Source of the DNA: Blastococcus tunisiensis
GTDB lineage: Bacteria > Actinomycetota > Actinomycetes > Mycobacteriales > Geodermatophilaceae
Reading direction: 5' to 3'
Assembly: GCF_900112815.1 (NCBI RefSeq)
Contig: NZ_FOND01000003.1
Span: 248,001 to 312,000 of the forward strand
Length of the DNA stretch: 64,000 bases
In this document: positions 54,247 through 62,259 of the stretch, piece by piece
How the letters are laid out: each line of letters begins with the position of its first letter
How positions within the stretch are numbered: the first letter of the stretch is position 1
The notes under the pieces: model-generated
Told to the model about the DNA's origin: nothing
The model's database searches: none
Seen by the model: the letters and a program-made list of their open reading frames with translations, nothing else
Made by a program: the position numbers and the translations under genes

Positions 54247-54864
54247 GTGACGGTGATGCGGGCGGCGGCGGGGGCAGCCGCAGTGCTCCTGGCGCTGACG
54301 GCCTCGGGCTGTTCGCCGTCGTCCGACCCCGGCTCGTCGAGTTCGCCGACTTCCGGGACGTCGACCTCCGAGGCGCCCAGCCCGTCGCCGACCACTCCGA
54401 GCCGCGCCGAGGAAGCGCAGGCACTGGCGGTCGCCCTCGTTCCGGACTACCTCGGGACGATCGACGACCTGTACCTCGACCCGTCGCTCCCACTCGACGG
54501 GATCCACCAGGTCGCGGTGGCTCCGGAAGCCACGGCCCAGGCCACGGCGATCGGCAAGTTCCGCTCCCAGGGCTACCGCCAGACCGGTCGGTCGCAGCTG
54601 GTGGCTGCGTCTGCCGTCAGCGTCGACCTCTCGAACAGTCCCGCCGCTTCGCCGTCACCTGCCTTCCCGACCGTTGTCGTCACCGCCTGCGTCGACGTGA
54701 GCCAGGTCGGCGCGGTCGATGCCACCGGCCAGTCGATCGTGCCTCCCGACCGTCCGCGGTACCTCATCCAGCAACTCACCGTGGTGAACCCGGACTATCC
54801 GGACACGTCGTCGTGGCGGGTCAGCGAGGCTCCGAACAGGCAGGCGGAGTCATGCGACGAGTAG
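54247..54864 (+). CDS. Lipoprotein at the head of the Tad-like cluster
   Basis: A 205-residue protein with a signal peptide and a lipobox LTASGC (lipidated Cys22), then a Ser/Pro/Thr linker and a folded domain from about residue 55. GTG 54247 is preceded by GGAGGTGATC, an almost perfect ribosome binding site. The folded domain is not recognised. Its position as first gene of the cluster suggests a membrane-anchored component of the apparatus. Its last 13 bases overlap the next gene. Confidence 0.8.
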   Translation: MTVMRAAAGAAAVLLALTASGCSPSSDPGSSSSPTSGTSTSEAPSPSPTTPSRAEEAQALAVALVPDYLGTIDDLYLDPSLPLDGIHQVAVAPEATAQATAIGKFRSQGYRQTGRSQLVAASAVSVDLSNSPAASPSPAFPTVVVTACVDVSQVGAVDATGQSIVPPDRPRYLIQQLTVVNPDYPDTSSWRVSEAPNRQAESCDE

Positions 54865-55817
54865 CCCTCGCCCTGACGGGTGCGCTGCTGTGCGTGTGCG
54901 TCTCGCTGGTCCTCCCGCCAACTGCTCTGGCTGATCCGGCGACCTGCCAGCAGTACGACTCGCACGGCATCTGTGTGGTCGGAGCCGAGACGGCCGAGGA
55001 TGACCGTGGGACGGCGTCCCCACCGGCCGCGACAAGGCCCGACGGCGGTGGCGGCACGCCGGCGGCTGCTTGCACGGTCATCCCCTCCGGTGCCGTCATA
55101 CCCTGCCGAGACGGCCACGCGTGGTGGGTGCAGGACATGCAGTGCTACGCGGAGGCAATGGCCCAACAGCCTCCGAAGGACTCACCCATCTGGGGCGGTC
55201 GCACGGACGGGGCCATCTACAGCTGCCTCTTTTACACCGGCGGTGGGGCGTTCCCCGGTACCAACGGCTTCACTTTCTGGTCGGCGACTCCGCCGGCGGC
55301 TCCAGCCGCGGTGGATCCAGCACAGCTCGCGCGACAGGCGTTGAGCACCCTGACGGTGCCGTCACCGACGACGGGCCGGTATCCGGCCGGAACCCTGCAG
55401 GACGGGCAACCGTTCACGGTCGTCAACGCCTACACCTGGTTCTGGACCGACCCGGAATCGTTCCGAACGTTGACCGCGCGTGCCGAGGCTGGAGGCGTGT
55501 GGGCCGAGGTCAGCGTGACTCCGACGGCGCTGTCGTTCACGCCGGGCGATGGAGCTGCCGCGGTTTCTTGCCCCGGTCCTGGTGTGGCCTGGCAGCCGGG
55601 CGACGGGGTGTGGACCGCGTCGCCGGCGGGCTGTGATTACCGGTACCCGCACTCGTCGATCCATCAGCCCGCTGGGCGCGTGACGGCGACGTACGGCATC
55701 CAGTGGTCGGTCACCTGGACGTCGTCGACGGGCGCCACCGGCACGCTGCCGGATCTGACGACGACCTCGAACGCGACGTTCGCGGTGGCGGAGGTGCAGT
55801 CGGTGGTGATCAGGTGA
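54852..55817 (+). CDS. Secreted protein of unknown function in the Tad-like cluster
   Basis: A 321-residue protein with a signal peptide (MRRVALALTGALLCVCVSL... cut after ALA), many cysteines in the mature N-terminal half (CQQYDSHGICVVG, CTVIPSGAVIPCRDG, QCYAEAM, YSCLFYTGGG) suggesting disulfides, and a beta-rich C-terminal domain with AYTWFWTDP and WSVTWTSSTG. I do not recognise the family. ATG 54852 overlaps the lipoprotein gene, and its stop overlaps the CpaB-like gene (GTGA), so it is an integral member of the operon, probably exported to the cell surface. Confidence 0.75.
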   Translation: MRRVALALTGALLCVCVSLVLPPTALADPATCQQYDSHGICVVGAETAEDDRGTASPPAATRPDGGGGTPAAACTVIPSGAVIPCRDGHAWWVQDMQCYAEAMAQQPPKDSPIWGGRTDGAIYSCLFYTGGGAFPGTNGFTFWSATPPAAPAAVDPAQLARQALSTLTVPSPTTGRYPAGTLQDGQPFTVVNAYTWFWTDPESFRTLTARAEAGGVWAEVSVTPTALSFTPGDGAAAVSCPGPGVAWQPGDGVWTASPAGCDYRYPHSSIHQPAGRVTATYGIQWSVTWTSSTGATGTLPDLTTTSNATFAVAEVQSVVIR

Positions 55818-56548
55818 CGACGCGGGTCAACGGGATGGCGTCGCCGGCGGCCGGGCGCCATCCGGCTCCGGCGCCAGAGGCGGCGCCGCCGCCGGCTCCT
55901 CCGGTGCGTACCGCGGCGGCGAGGAGACGTGCCAGCCGCAAGTCGCTGGTCCTGAGCGTGCTGGTCGTGCTGCTCGGGGGTCTGCTGGCCTTCTCCGCCG
56001 GCCAGATGTTGACCGCGCGCACGGAGGTGTTGGCGGTCGCCCGCGACGTGCAAGTGGGCTCGACGATCACCGCGGAGGACCTGACGGTCGCGAACGTCAC
56101 GTCGGATCCCAACCTGTCACCGATCCCTGCCTCGCAGCGGTCCCAGATCGTCGGGATGGTCGCCCAGGTGCCACTGACCCGGGGAGAGCTGCTGACCGGC
56201 GCCCAGGTCGGCCCGGACAGCGGGTTCACGGCGGGGGAGATGCTGGTAGCCCTGCCATTGAAGGAAGGGCAGTTCCCGGCCCGCGGGCTGAACCCAGGCC
56301 AGCAGGTGCTTATCGTGGCGACGCCCGGCAGCACCGGCTCGACCAGTGGCAGCGGTACCCCGTCTGCCGACACAGACGGTGCCCACGATCAGCAGATCGA
56401 CGCGACGGTCGCCGAGGTGGGGCCGCTCAACCAGGCCACACAGGTGACCGTGATCGACGTGCAGGTCAGCGCCGACGACGGCGTGCGGGTGGCCGAGCTT
56501 GCCTCGACCGGCAACCTGGCGTTGATCCTGCTGCCGGCGGGGCGGTGA
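55814..56548 (+). CDS. CpaB/RcpC-like SAF-domain protein
   Basis: A 244-residue protein. A Pro/Ala-rich N-terminus and basic patch precede one transmembrane helix at about 44-63. After it comes a SAF domain (VLAVARDVQVGSTITAEDLTVANV) and a RcpC-like beta region with LPLKEGQFPARGLNPGQQV. CpaB/RcpC proteins sit in the periplasmic or wall-side gate of Tad systems. GTG 55814 overlaps the previous stop as GTGA. The following gene starts four bases after its stop. Confidence 0.85.
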   Translation: MTTRVNGMASPAAGRHPAPAPEAAPPPAPPVRTAAARRRASRKSLVLSVLVVLLGGLLAFSAGQMLTARTEVLAVARDVQVGSTITAEDLTVANVTSDPNLSPIPASQRSQIVGMVAQVPLTRGELLTGAQVGPDSGFTAGEMLVALPLKEGQFPARGLNPGQQVLIVATPGSTGSTSGSGTPSADTDGAHDQQIDATVAEVGPLNQATQVTVIDVQVSADDGVRVAELASTGNLALILLPAGR

Positions 56549-56552
56549 CCTG

Positions 56553-57335
56553 ATGCTCACCGTCGTGACCTCGGGGAAGGCCGCGCCCGGGGTGACCACC
56601 TCGACCTGGGCGTTGGCCCTGGCGTGGCCCGGGCCATTGCTGGTCGCCGACTGTGATCCGGCTGGCGGGGACATGACGCCGGGGCTGCTGGCTGGCCGGG
56701 TCAGCGCCGACCGGGGCCTGCTGTCATGGTCGACGGCGGCCCGGCGGGGTGTCCCTGCGATGCAGGCCGCCACGATGGTCGCCCAGCATGCGGTGCAGCT
56801 TCCCGAGCAGCCGCAGGTGTGGCTGGTTCCGGGAGTGACGACCGCCGCGCAGGGCACCTCGTTCACCGCGGAGGCATGGGAGCGGCTGGCGTCGGCCCTG
56901 CACACGTCGAGTGCATCGATCGGGCGGGACGCCTTGGTCGACGCCGGACGACTGGTGACCGAGCGCGGCTGTCGGCCGGTGCTGCAGGCCGCCGACCGGG
57001 TGCTGCTGGCGGTGCGGCCCAGCGTGCGGTCGGTGCACGCGGCGCAGGATGCGACGCAACGACTGCGCCACGAACTCGGTGACCTGGCGAAGGTCAGCGC
57101 ACTCGTGGTCGGGGACGGGCCGTACTCCGCCGGCGAAGTGGCCAAGGCGCTGGACCTGCCGCTGGCCGGCACGTTGCCCTACGACCGGACCGCAGCGCAG
57201 GCGCTCTCCGACGGCGCAACCGTCAGCCCGAAGACGCTGCAACGGTCCGCACTGCTGCGCGCGGCGTCGTCCCTGGCCAAGACGCTGACCAGTCCGACGG
57301 AGGCGTCCCGTGTCGCCGAGGCGGTGGCCGGATGA
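56553..57335 (+). CDS. CpaE/TadZ-like ParA-type protein with altered Walker A
   Basis: A 260-residue protein with the P-loop fold of MinD/ParA proteins: VTSGKAAPGVTTSTWALALA at the start, LLVADCDPAGGDMTPG for the switch region and VSALVVGDGPYSAGEVAKAL later. The deviant Walker A motif (KGGxGKT) is degenerate: the first lysine is kept, but the second, which contacts phosphates, is replaced by Val (PGVTT). It may bind nucleotide weakly or only localise the machine, as TadZ/CpaE do. ATG 56553 follows the CpaB-like gene by four bases, and its end overlaps the CpaF gene by four (ATGA). Confidence 0.85.
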   Translation: MLTVVTSGKAAPGVTTSTWALALAWPGPLLVADCDPAGGDMTPGLLAGRVSADRGLLSWSTAARRGVPAMQAATMVAQHAVQLPEQPQVWLVPGVTTAAQGTSFTAEAWERLASALHTSSASIGRDALVDAGRLVTERGCRPVLQAADRVLLAVRPSVRSVHAAQDATQRLRHELGDLAKVSALVVGDGPYSAGEVAKALDLPLAGTLPYDRTAAQALSDGATVSPKTLQRSALLRAASSLAKTLTSPTEASRVAEAVAG

Positions 57336-58861
57336 GGAACGAGGACACCGCGTCGCCGCGGCTGGAAGTCCCGGCCGCCCGCGACCTGCCGCGGCCCGCC
57401 CGGGAGCGTCCGCCGCTGCCGCCGTCAGGGCCGCTGGCTGCGGTGGACGCGCCTGTCGACGCCACGCCAGCCGATACCAGGGAGCTCACCAGCACCGAGT
57501 ACCGCGTCGTGGTGGAGCTGCGTGACCGGGTGTCGACCCGGTTGACGGTGGAGGACAGGAACTACGCCCCTGGCCCGCGACGCGAGCTGACCCGAAAGTT
57601 GATCCGCGACGAGTACGACCAGTGGCTGCTGCACGAGGCCAACCGCGGCCGTCCGGCGCCGGCTGTGACCACCGAGGACAGGATCTTCGCGGCCGTGCTG
57701 GCCGAGCTGGACGGGCTGGGGCGACTGGCTCCGCTGATGGCCCGGGATGACGTGGAGGACATCCACTTCGAGGGCTGCGAGCCGACGATGCTGCGGATGG
57801 CCAGCGGCCAACTGGTGCCCGGGCCGGCGATCGCCTCCAGTGACGAGGAACTCGAGCAGCTGCTGCGGTCGATCGGTTCACGGTCGGACGACGGTCAGAC
57901 CAGCCGCGAGTTCTCCTCGGCCAACCCCATCCTGAACGTGCGGCTCAAGGGCGTGACTGAACTGGGCGCCCGGCTACAGGCGGCGATGGACGTGCTGCCG
58001 CGCCCGGCCGGGGTGATCCGGGTGCACCGGTTCAGTGATCCGAGCCTCGACGACCTGCACGCGATGAACATGATCGACTCATCGGTGCGGGCCTTCCTGC
58101 ATGCTGCGATCCTCGCCGGCGCGTCGCCGCTGGTCAGCGGGGCTCCGGGAGTTGGAAAGACAACGCTGCTGCGCGCGCTGGGCAACGCGATTCCGTGGAG
58201 CAACGTGGTCATCACCGTGGAGGACGAGCGGGAGCTGGGTCTACACCTGCCTCGGTGGGATCCCGACCGCCGGCAGCTGGTCAGGCGGCACGCGGTGTGC
58301 CGTCCGTTCGAGTCCCGGCTGCCCAACGCCGAAGGCAGAGGCGGGTTCGACATGGGGGATGCGCTGCACCTGGCGCTGCGTGCGTCCCCGACCTGGGTGC
58401 TGGTGGGGGAGGTCCGCGGCGCCTACGTCACCTATCTGCTGGAGGCCGCGACCAGCGGCATCTCGTCGGTCATGTGCACGATCCACTCGCCGTCGGCCGA
58501 CGGCGTGTTCGACAAGGTGCTGATCAACGCGCTGAAGGCACATCCGGCGCCGTCCCCGGAGCTGGTTCTGCGCTCGCTGGCCGCCCTGAACCTGGTCGTG
58601 CACGTGCACCGCGACCGGGACTACGCCCGGTACGTCTCGGGCATCTACGAACTCGGCCCGATCGGCGACTCTGGTCGGCCGGACCTCAAGCCGATCTTTG
58701 CGCCGCGCGCCGAGGACGGGCGCGCCCAGGCCACCGGGTCGGGGATGCTCAGCGAGTCACTGGCCGAACGGCTCACCGCGGTCGGCTTCGACCTGAACTG
58801 GCTGCGCCCAGGCGCCTCCGACTGGCACACCGGTCCCCGCCGCCGCGAGCGTGCGTCGTGA
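57332..58861 (+). CDS. CpaF/TadA-type secretion ATPase
   Basis: A 509-residue VirB11/TadA family ATPase that powers pilus assembly or secretion. The N-terminal domain includes the region DDVEDIHFEGCEPTMLRM; the Walker A motif GAPGVGKT lies at 270-277; the Asp box is in VEDERELGL; Walker B is at SPTWVLVGEVRGAYV; the His box is CTIHSPSADGVFDK. All catalytic motifs are intact. It overlaps the CpaE-like gene by ATGA and the TadB gene by four bases, indicating a single operon. Confidence 0.93.
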   Translation: MRNEDTASPRLEVPAARDLPRPARERPPLPPSGPLAAVDAPVDATPADTRELTSTEYRVVVELRDRVSTRLTVEDRNYAPGPRRELTRKLIRDEYDQWLLHEANRGRPAPAVTTEDRIFAAVLAELDGLGRLAPLMARDDVEDIHFEGCEPTMLRMASGQLVPGPAIASSDEELEQLLRSIGSRSDDGQTSREFSSANPILNVRLKGVTELGARLQAAMDVLPRPAGVIRVHRFSDPSLDDLHAMNMIDSSVRAFLHAAILAGASPLVSGAPGVGKTTLLRALGNAIPWSNVVITVEDERELGLHLPRWDPDRRQLVRRHAVCRPFESRLPNAEGRGGFDMGDALHLALRASPTWVLVGEVRGAYVTYLLEAATSGISSVMCTIHSPSADGVFDKVLINALKAHPAPSPELVLRSLAALNLVVHVHRDRDYARYVSGIYELGPIGDSGRPDLKPIFAPRAEDGRAQATGSGMLSESLAERLTAVGFDLNWLRPGASDWHTGPRRRERAS

Positions 58862-59724
58862 CCGCCGGTGGCCTGCTGCTGACCCTGGCCGGACTGCTGT
58901 TCGCGGCCGGCCTCGTCGGCGTCGTCGGCGCGGTCCGCGGCGTCTCCTTCCTGCCTGAGCGCTCGCCGTCAGCGCGCTCGTCCTCACGGCGAGGAGCCAC
59001 TCCGCTGTTCCTCGGCGCACTGGCCGCCGGCGTGCTCGTCCTGCTGGTCACCGGCTGGCCGGCCGCGGCGCTGGGCGCTGCCGGCGGTGTCGTCTTCATC
59101 CCGAAGCTGCTCGGCGGCGGCAAGGCAGCCAAGCGACTGATCGCCACGTCCGAGGCGCTGGCGGACTGGACGCGGCGGCTGGCCGACCTCATCAGCTCCG
59201 GCGCCGCCGGGTCGACGCGCGATGCGCTGCGTCGCTCCCTGAGCTCGGTGCCGGAGCCGATCGCCCCGGCGGTCACCAACCTGGTGACCAGGATGGGGCC
59301 ACAGGGCACCGAGACGGCGCTGCGTCAGTTCGCCCGTGAGATCGACGACCCGGCCGCCGAGAAGATCGCCATGGTGCTCATCCTGCGGGAGCGCAACGGC
59401 GGGCCGGGGCTCGCCGAGGTGCTCACCGCGCTGGCGGCCGACCTCGACGACCGCTCTCGCATGGTCCGTGAGGTGGAGGCCGAACGTGTCAAGCCGCGGT
59501 CGAACATGCGCACCATCGTCGTGGTGACCCTTTTGCTGGTGGTCGGGATGACGCTGTTCGCCCGGACCTTCCTGTCGGGCTACTCGACGCCGTTCGGCCA
59601 GATCGCCCTGCTGGCGGTGGTGGCGATCTTCGCGACGTCGCTGGGGTGGATGCGCCGGTTGTCCGACCCGGTCAAGCCCCCGCGGGTGCTCTTCGACCCC
59701 GACCCGGCTCCGGTGCACCGGTGA
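58858..59724 (+). CDS. TadB-like inner membrane platform protein
   Basis: A 288-residue protein with the T2SSF/GspF-type domain (DWTRRLADLISSGAAGSTRDALRR ... REIDDPAAEKIAMVLILRERNGG) and hydrophobic segments at the N-terminus (residues 3-25), near 50-75, and two at the end (about 222-242 and 248-266). It forms the membrane platform with TadC. GTG 58858 overlaps the ATPase stop, and its stop overlaps the next GTG, so translation is coupled throughout. Confidence 0.88.
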   Translation: MTAGGLLLTLAGLLFAAGLVGVVGAVRGVSFLPERSPSARSSSRRGATPLFLGALAAGVLVLLVTGWPAAALGAAGGVVFIPKLLGGGKAAKRLIATSEALADWTRRLADLISSGAAGSTRDALRRSLSSVPEPIAPAVTNLVTRMGPQGTETALRQFAREIDDPAAEKIAMVLILRERNGGPGLAEVLTALAADLDDRSRMVREVEAERVKPRSNMRTIVVVTLLLVVGMTLFARTFLSGYSTPFGQIALLAVVAIFATSLGWMRRLSDPVKPPRVLFDPDPAPVHR

Positions 59725-60620
59725 CCGGGCTGCAGACGGCCACCCTCGCCGGAATGCTCATCGCGGGCGGCCTCGTACTCGCGGTCCGTGCGCTGCGTCC
59801 GGCGCCGCCGTCACTGGTGGCCGCACTGGAGCAGTTGGCGGCCGAGCCGACCGTGCGAACGGCGTCGGCGGTGACGACGTCCACTCGAGACCGGTGGGAC
59901 TGGCTGCCGGTGCCGGTGGCGCGGGCGTTGGACGGGCATCTGGGCGTCTCGGACGCCGACTTGGCGATCATCGGCTGGACCGGCGCTCAGCTCGCGGCCC
60001 GCAAGCTGACCCTGGCACTCGCCGGATTGCTCACTCCGTCGCTGTTCGGCCTGGTGTTCGTGCTGCTCGACGTTCCGGTGCCCTTCGTCCTGCCCGCCGC
60101 GACCGGGCTGGGGATCGCCGCTGTCGGATGGTTCCTGCCCTCGGCCGAGGCCCGTGAGGCGGCGGACAAGGCGCGGGTGGAGTTCCGGAGCAATCTCGAG
60201 TCCTTCCTCACCCTGGTGGCCGGTGAACGCCGGGCGCGGGGCTCAGTGGAGCAGGCGCTGGAGGAGGCCGCCGAGATCTCGGGCAGCATGCCGTTCGTCC
60301 GCATGCGCCGCGCGATCCGCCGCGCAGCGCTGTCCGGCCGCAAACCGTGGGGCGAGCTGCGTGACCTCGGCGAGGAGCTACAGGTCGCCGAGCTGCGGAA
60401 CCTTGCGGACATCGCGGCAGTGGCCGCCGACGGTGCCTCGGTCTACAACACCCTGCTCGCCAGCGCCCGCACGCTTCGGCACGCCGAGCTGTCCGACGCC
60501 CGTACCGAGGCCAACCAGGTCAGCGAGCGGATGTCGCGCCCGCTGGCCCTGCTGGTCACCGGGCTGACCTTGTTCGTGCTCGTTCCGTTCATGCTCCGCA
60601 TGTTCGGGATCTCGTCCTGA
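59721..60620 (+). CDS. TadC-like inner membrane platform protein
   Basis: A 299-residue T2SSF-domain protein: FRSNLESFLTLVAGERRARG, SVEQALEEAAEISGS, ELRNLADIAAVAADGASVY, with hydrophobic helices near 7-25, 100-120, 124-145 and 275-296. It pairs with TadB. GTG 59721 overlaps the TadB stop by GTGA. The gap to the next gene is 26 bases and contains GGGAGG as ribosome binding site of that gene. Confidence 0.88.
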   Translation: MTGLQTATLAGMLIAGGLVLAVRALRPAPPSLVAALEQLAAEPTVRTASAVTTSTRDRWDWLPVPVARALDGHLGVSDADLAIIGWTGAQLAARKLTLALAGLLTPSLFGLVFVLLDVPVPFVLPAATGLGIAAVGWFLPSAEAREAADKARVEFRSNLESFLTLVAGERRARGSVEQALEEAAEISGSMPFVRMRRAIRRAALSGRKPWGELRDLGEELQVAELRNLADIAAVAADGASVYNTLLASARTLRHAELSDARTEANQVSERMSRPLALLVTGLTLFVLVPFMLRMFGISS

Positions 60621-60646
60621 CCGCACCGCCAACCGGGAGGCTTCCC

Positions 60647-60886
60647 ATGTTCCAGCTCACCATCCGACGTCGGGGCGCCCAGGCCGTCGTGGCGCAGTGC
60701 GTCACGGCCCTGTCTGTCATGGCCCTGTCGGTCCTGGCATGGCTGCGCGCCGAACAGGTCACCGACGACCGAGGCTCGGACTCCTCGGAGAAGGCGTTCA
60801 TGGTCATCCTGGCCATCGCGCTGGGCGGCGCGGTCAGCGTGGCGGCCATCGCCTTCGTGGCCAGCAAGACATCGCTGTTCCAGTAG
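60647..60886 (+). CDS. Small Flp-pilin-like protein (79 aa)
   Basis: A 79-residue protein. Residues 41-48 read DRGSDSSE, so a Gly43-Ser44 junction is followed at +5 by Glu48, and then a hydrophobic helix (about 51-72). That is the G-x4-E rule of class IVb/Flp prepilins. However, residues 12-33 are also hydrophobic, which is unusual for a leader. ATG 60647 has GGGAGG nine bases upstream. Candidate roles are the major pilin or a small membrane component. The same DDRGS string is found in two of the following three proteins. Confidence 0.65.
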   Translation: MFQLTIRRRGAQAVVAQCVTALSVMALSVLAWLRAEQVTDDRGSDSSEKAFMVILAIALGGAVSVAAIAFVASKTSLFQ

Positions 60887-60902
60887 AACCGGCAGCCGTT
60901 CC

Positions 60903-61373
60903 ATGCTCGAGGCGCGTACTCCGAACCGTGCGGCACCCTCGCCGCGCGGTCCGGTCGCGTGTCCAGGATCCCGCCGAGACCGCGGCCGCGGAAGCGAGCG
61001 GGGCTCATCCAGCGTCGAGTTCGCGATCCTGTTCCCCATCATCGTCGCGCTGCTGTTGGCCGGACCGCAGCTCGCGCTGTGGTACTTCGCCCGGGAAGCG
61101 GCCGACGCCGCGGCGCACGTCGGAGCCCGCGCCGCCAGCGTCCACGGGGCGCCCGGGGGAGCGGGGCAGGCGGCGGCGGACACGTACCTGGCCAGACTCG
61201 GTACCGGCGCGGTCACCGGCTACTCGGTGACCGAGTCCGACACCGCCACCACGGTCTCGGTACACGTCACCGCCAGCGTGCCCAACGTGATCCCGCTGCC
61301 CGGCTTCAACCCGACTGTCGATGTCACCGTGGTGCGCGGCAAGGAACGCTTCACGACCCCGGATTCGCCATGA
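60903..61373 (+). CDS. TadE-like pseudopilin
   Basis: A 156-residue protein with a prepilin-type junction at Gly34-Ser35 followed by SSVEFAILFPIIVALLLAG, with Glu39 at +5, the TadE signature. The mature domain begins with a hydrophobic helix (to about residue 60) and ends in a beta-rich domain (ATTVSVHVTASVPNVIPLPG). The leader is long (34 residues) and basic. ATG 60903 is 17 bases after the previous gene. Its stop overlaps the next start by ATGA. Confidence 0.85.
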   Translation: MLEARTPNRAAPSPRGPVACPGSRRDRGRGSERGSSSVEFAILFPIIVALLLAGPQLALWYFAREAADAAAHVGARAASVHGAPGGAGQAAADTYLARLGTGAVTGYSVTESDTATTVSVHVTASVPNVIPLPGFNPTVDVTVVRGKERFTTPDSP

Positions 61374-61837
61374 GCCGCGACCTGCAGCCGGCTACGAATG
61401 GCGGCCGTCAGAGGCGGTGGCGGGACGACCGAGGCTCGGAGTCGGTGGAGCTGGCCATCCTGCTGCCGGTCGGACTCCTCTTGGTGGCCATGCTGGTGGT
61501 CGGCGCCCGGATCGCGCTGGCCGGCGACCGCATCAGCGGCGTCGCCGGGATCGCGGCCCGGGACGCCTCGCTGGCCCGATCGGCCGCCGCGGCCCAGCAG
61601 ATCGCCACCGACACCGCCACCACTGCACTGACCAGCCAGGGCCTGCACTGCATCGATGTCCAGGTCAGCGTCGACACCTCCGGATTCACCGCGCCACCGG
61701 GCACCTCGGCATCGGTCACCGTCGCTGTGTCCTGCACCGTTGACCTGTCCGACATCGCCGTTGCCGGCCTGCCCGGCTCGCGGACTCTGCACGACAGCGC
61801 GACCAGCCCGCTCGACCCGGCCCGGGACCTGTCGTGA
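61370..61837 (+). CDS. TadE/TadF-like pseudopilin
   Basis: A 155-residue protein with a basic leader and a junction DDRGSESVELAILLPVG, with Gly22-Ser23 and Glu27 at +5, followed by one transmembrane helix. The mature domain contains two cysteines (LHCIDVQV and AVSCTVDLS) that could form a disulfide. The ATG overlaps the previous stop by four bases, and the stop overlaps the next start. It is one of three pseudopilin-like genes in a row and would be a substrate of the A24 peptidase at 53347. Confidence 0.85.
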   Translation: MSRDLQPATNGGRQRRWRDDRGSESVELAILLPVGLLLVAMLVVGARIALAGDRISGVAGIAARDASLARSAAAAQQIATDTATTALTSQGLHCIDVQVSVDTSGFTAPPGTSASVTVAVSCTVDLSDIAVAGLPGSRTLHDSATSPLDPARDLS

Positions 61838-62259
61838 CACCCTGCGCGCAAGCCAGTGCCCGGCTCCGGGACGACCGCGGGTCGGTGGCCGTGCTGTTCT
61901 GCTTCATCGTGCTCATCGTCGGCGTCCTGGTCACCGCCCTCGTGGACGCCGGAACCGCGATCCAGGCCGCCAACCGCGCCGACACGTATTCGGCCGAGGC
62001 AGCCCGCGCGGCCAGCATCGCCATCGGCCCGGTGCCCACCGGCGGCAGCACCGACGCGCAGTTGGCGGCGACTGCGGCCCGCTCCTACCTCGACCAAGCC
62101 GGCGCGACCGGCACTGTGACCGTCACCGGCCCCGGCATCGTCGAGGTCAGCGTGACCGTCACCGACTCGACACCCCTGCTTGGCATCCCGGTCAGCCAGA
62201 CCCGCGTGCACACCGCCCAGCTGCTGGTCGGCGTCACCTCCGGTGAGGGCCTGTCGTGA
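61834..62259 (+). CDS. TadG-like / Rv3654c-like secretory protein
   Basis: A 141-residue protein with the leader junction DDRGSVAVLFCFIVL. The Gly16-Ser17 step is kept, but Glu at +5 is replaced by Leu, so cleavage is less certain. A hydrophobic helix follows (about 18-38), then AGTAIQAANRADTYSAEAARAA, as in TadE-family helicase/secretory-tail proteins of actinobacteria. GTG 61834 overlaps the previous stop (GTGA), and GTG 62256 overlaps its own stop. Confidence 0.8.
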   Translation: MTPCAQASARLRDDRGSVAVLFCFIVLIVGVLVTALVDAGTAIQAANRADTYSAEAARAASIAIGPVPTGGSTDAQLAATAARSYLDQAGATGTVTVTGPGIVEVSVTVTDSTPLLGIPVSQTRVHTAQLLVGVTSGEGLS

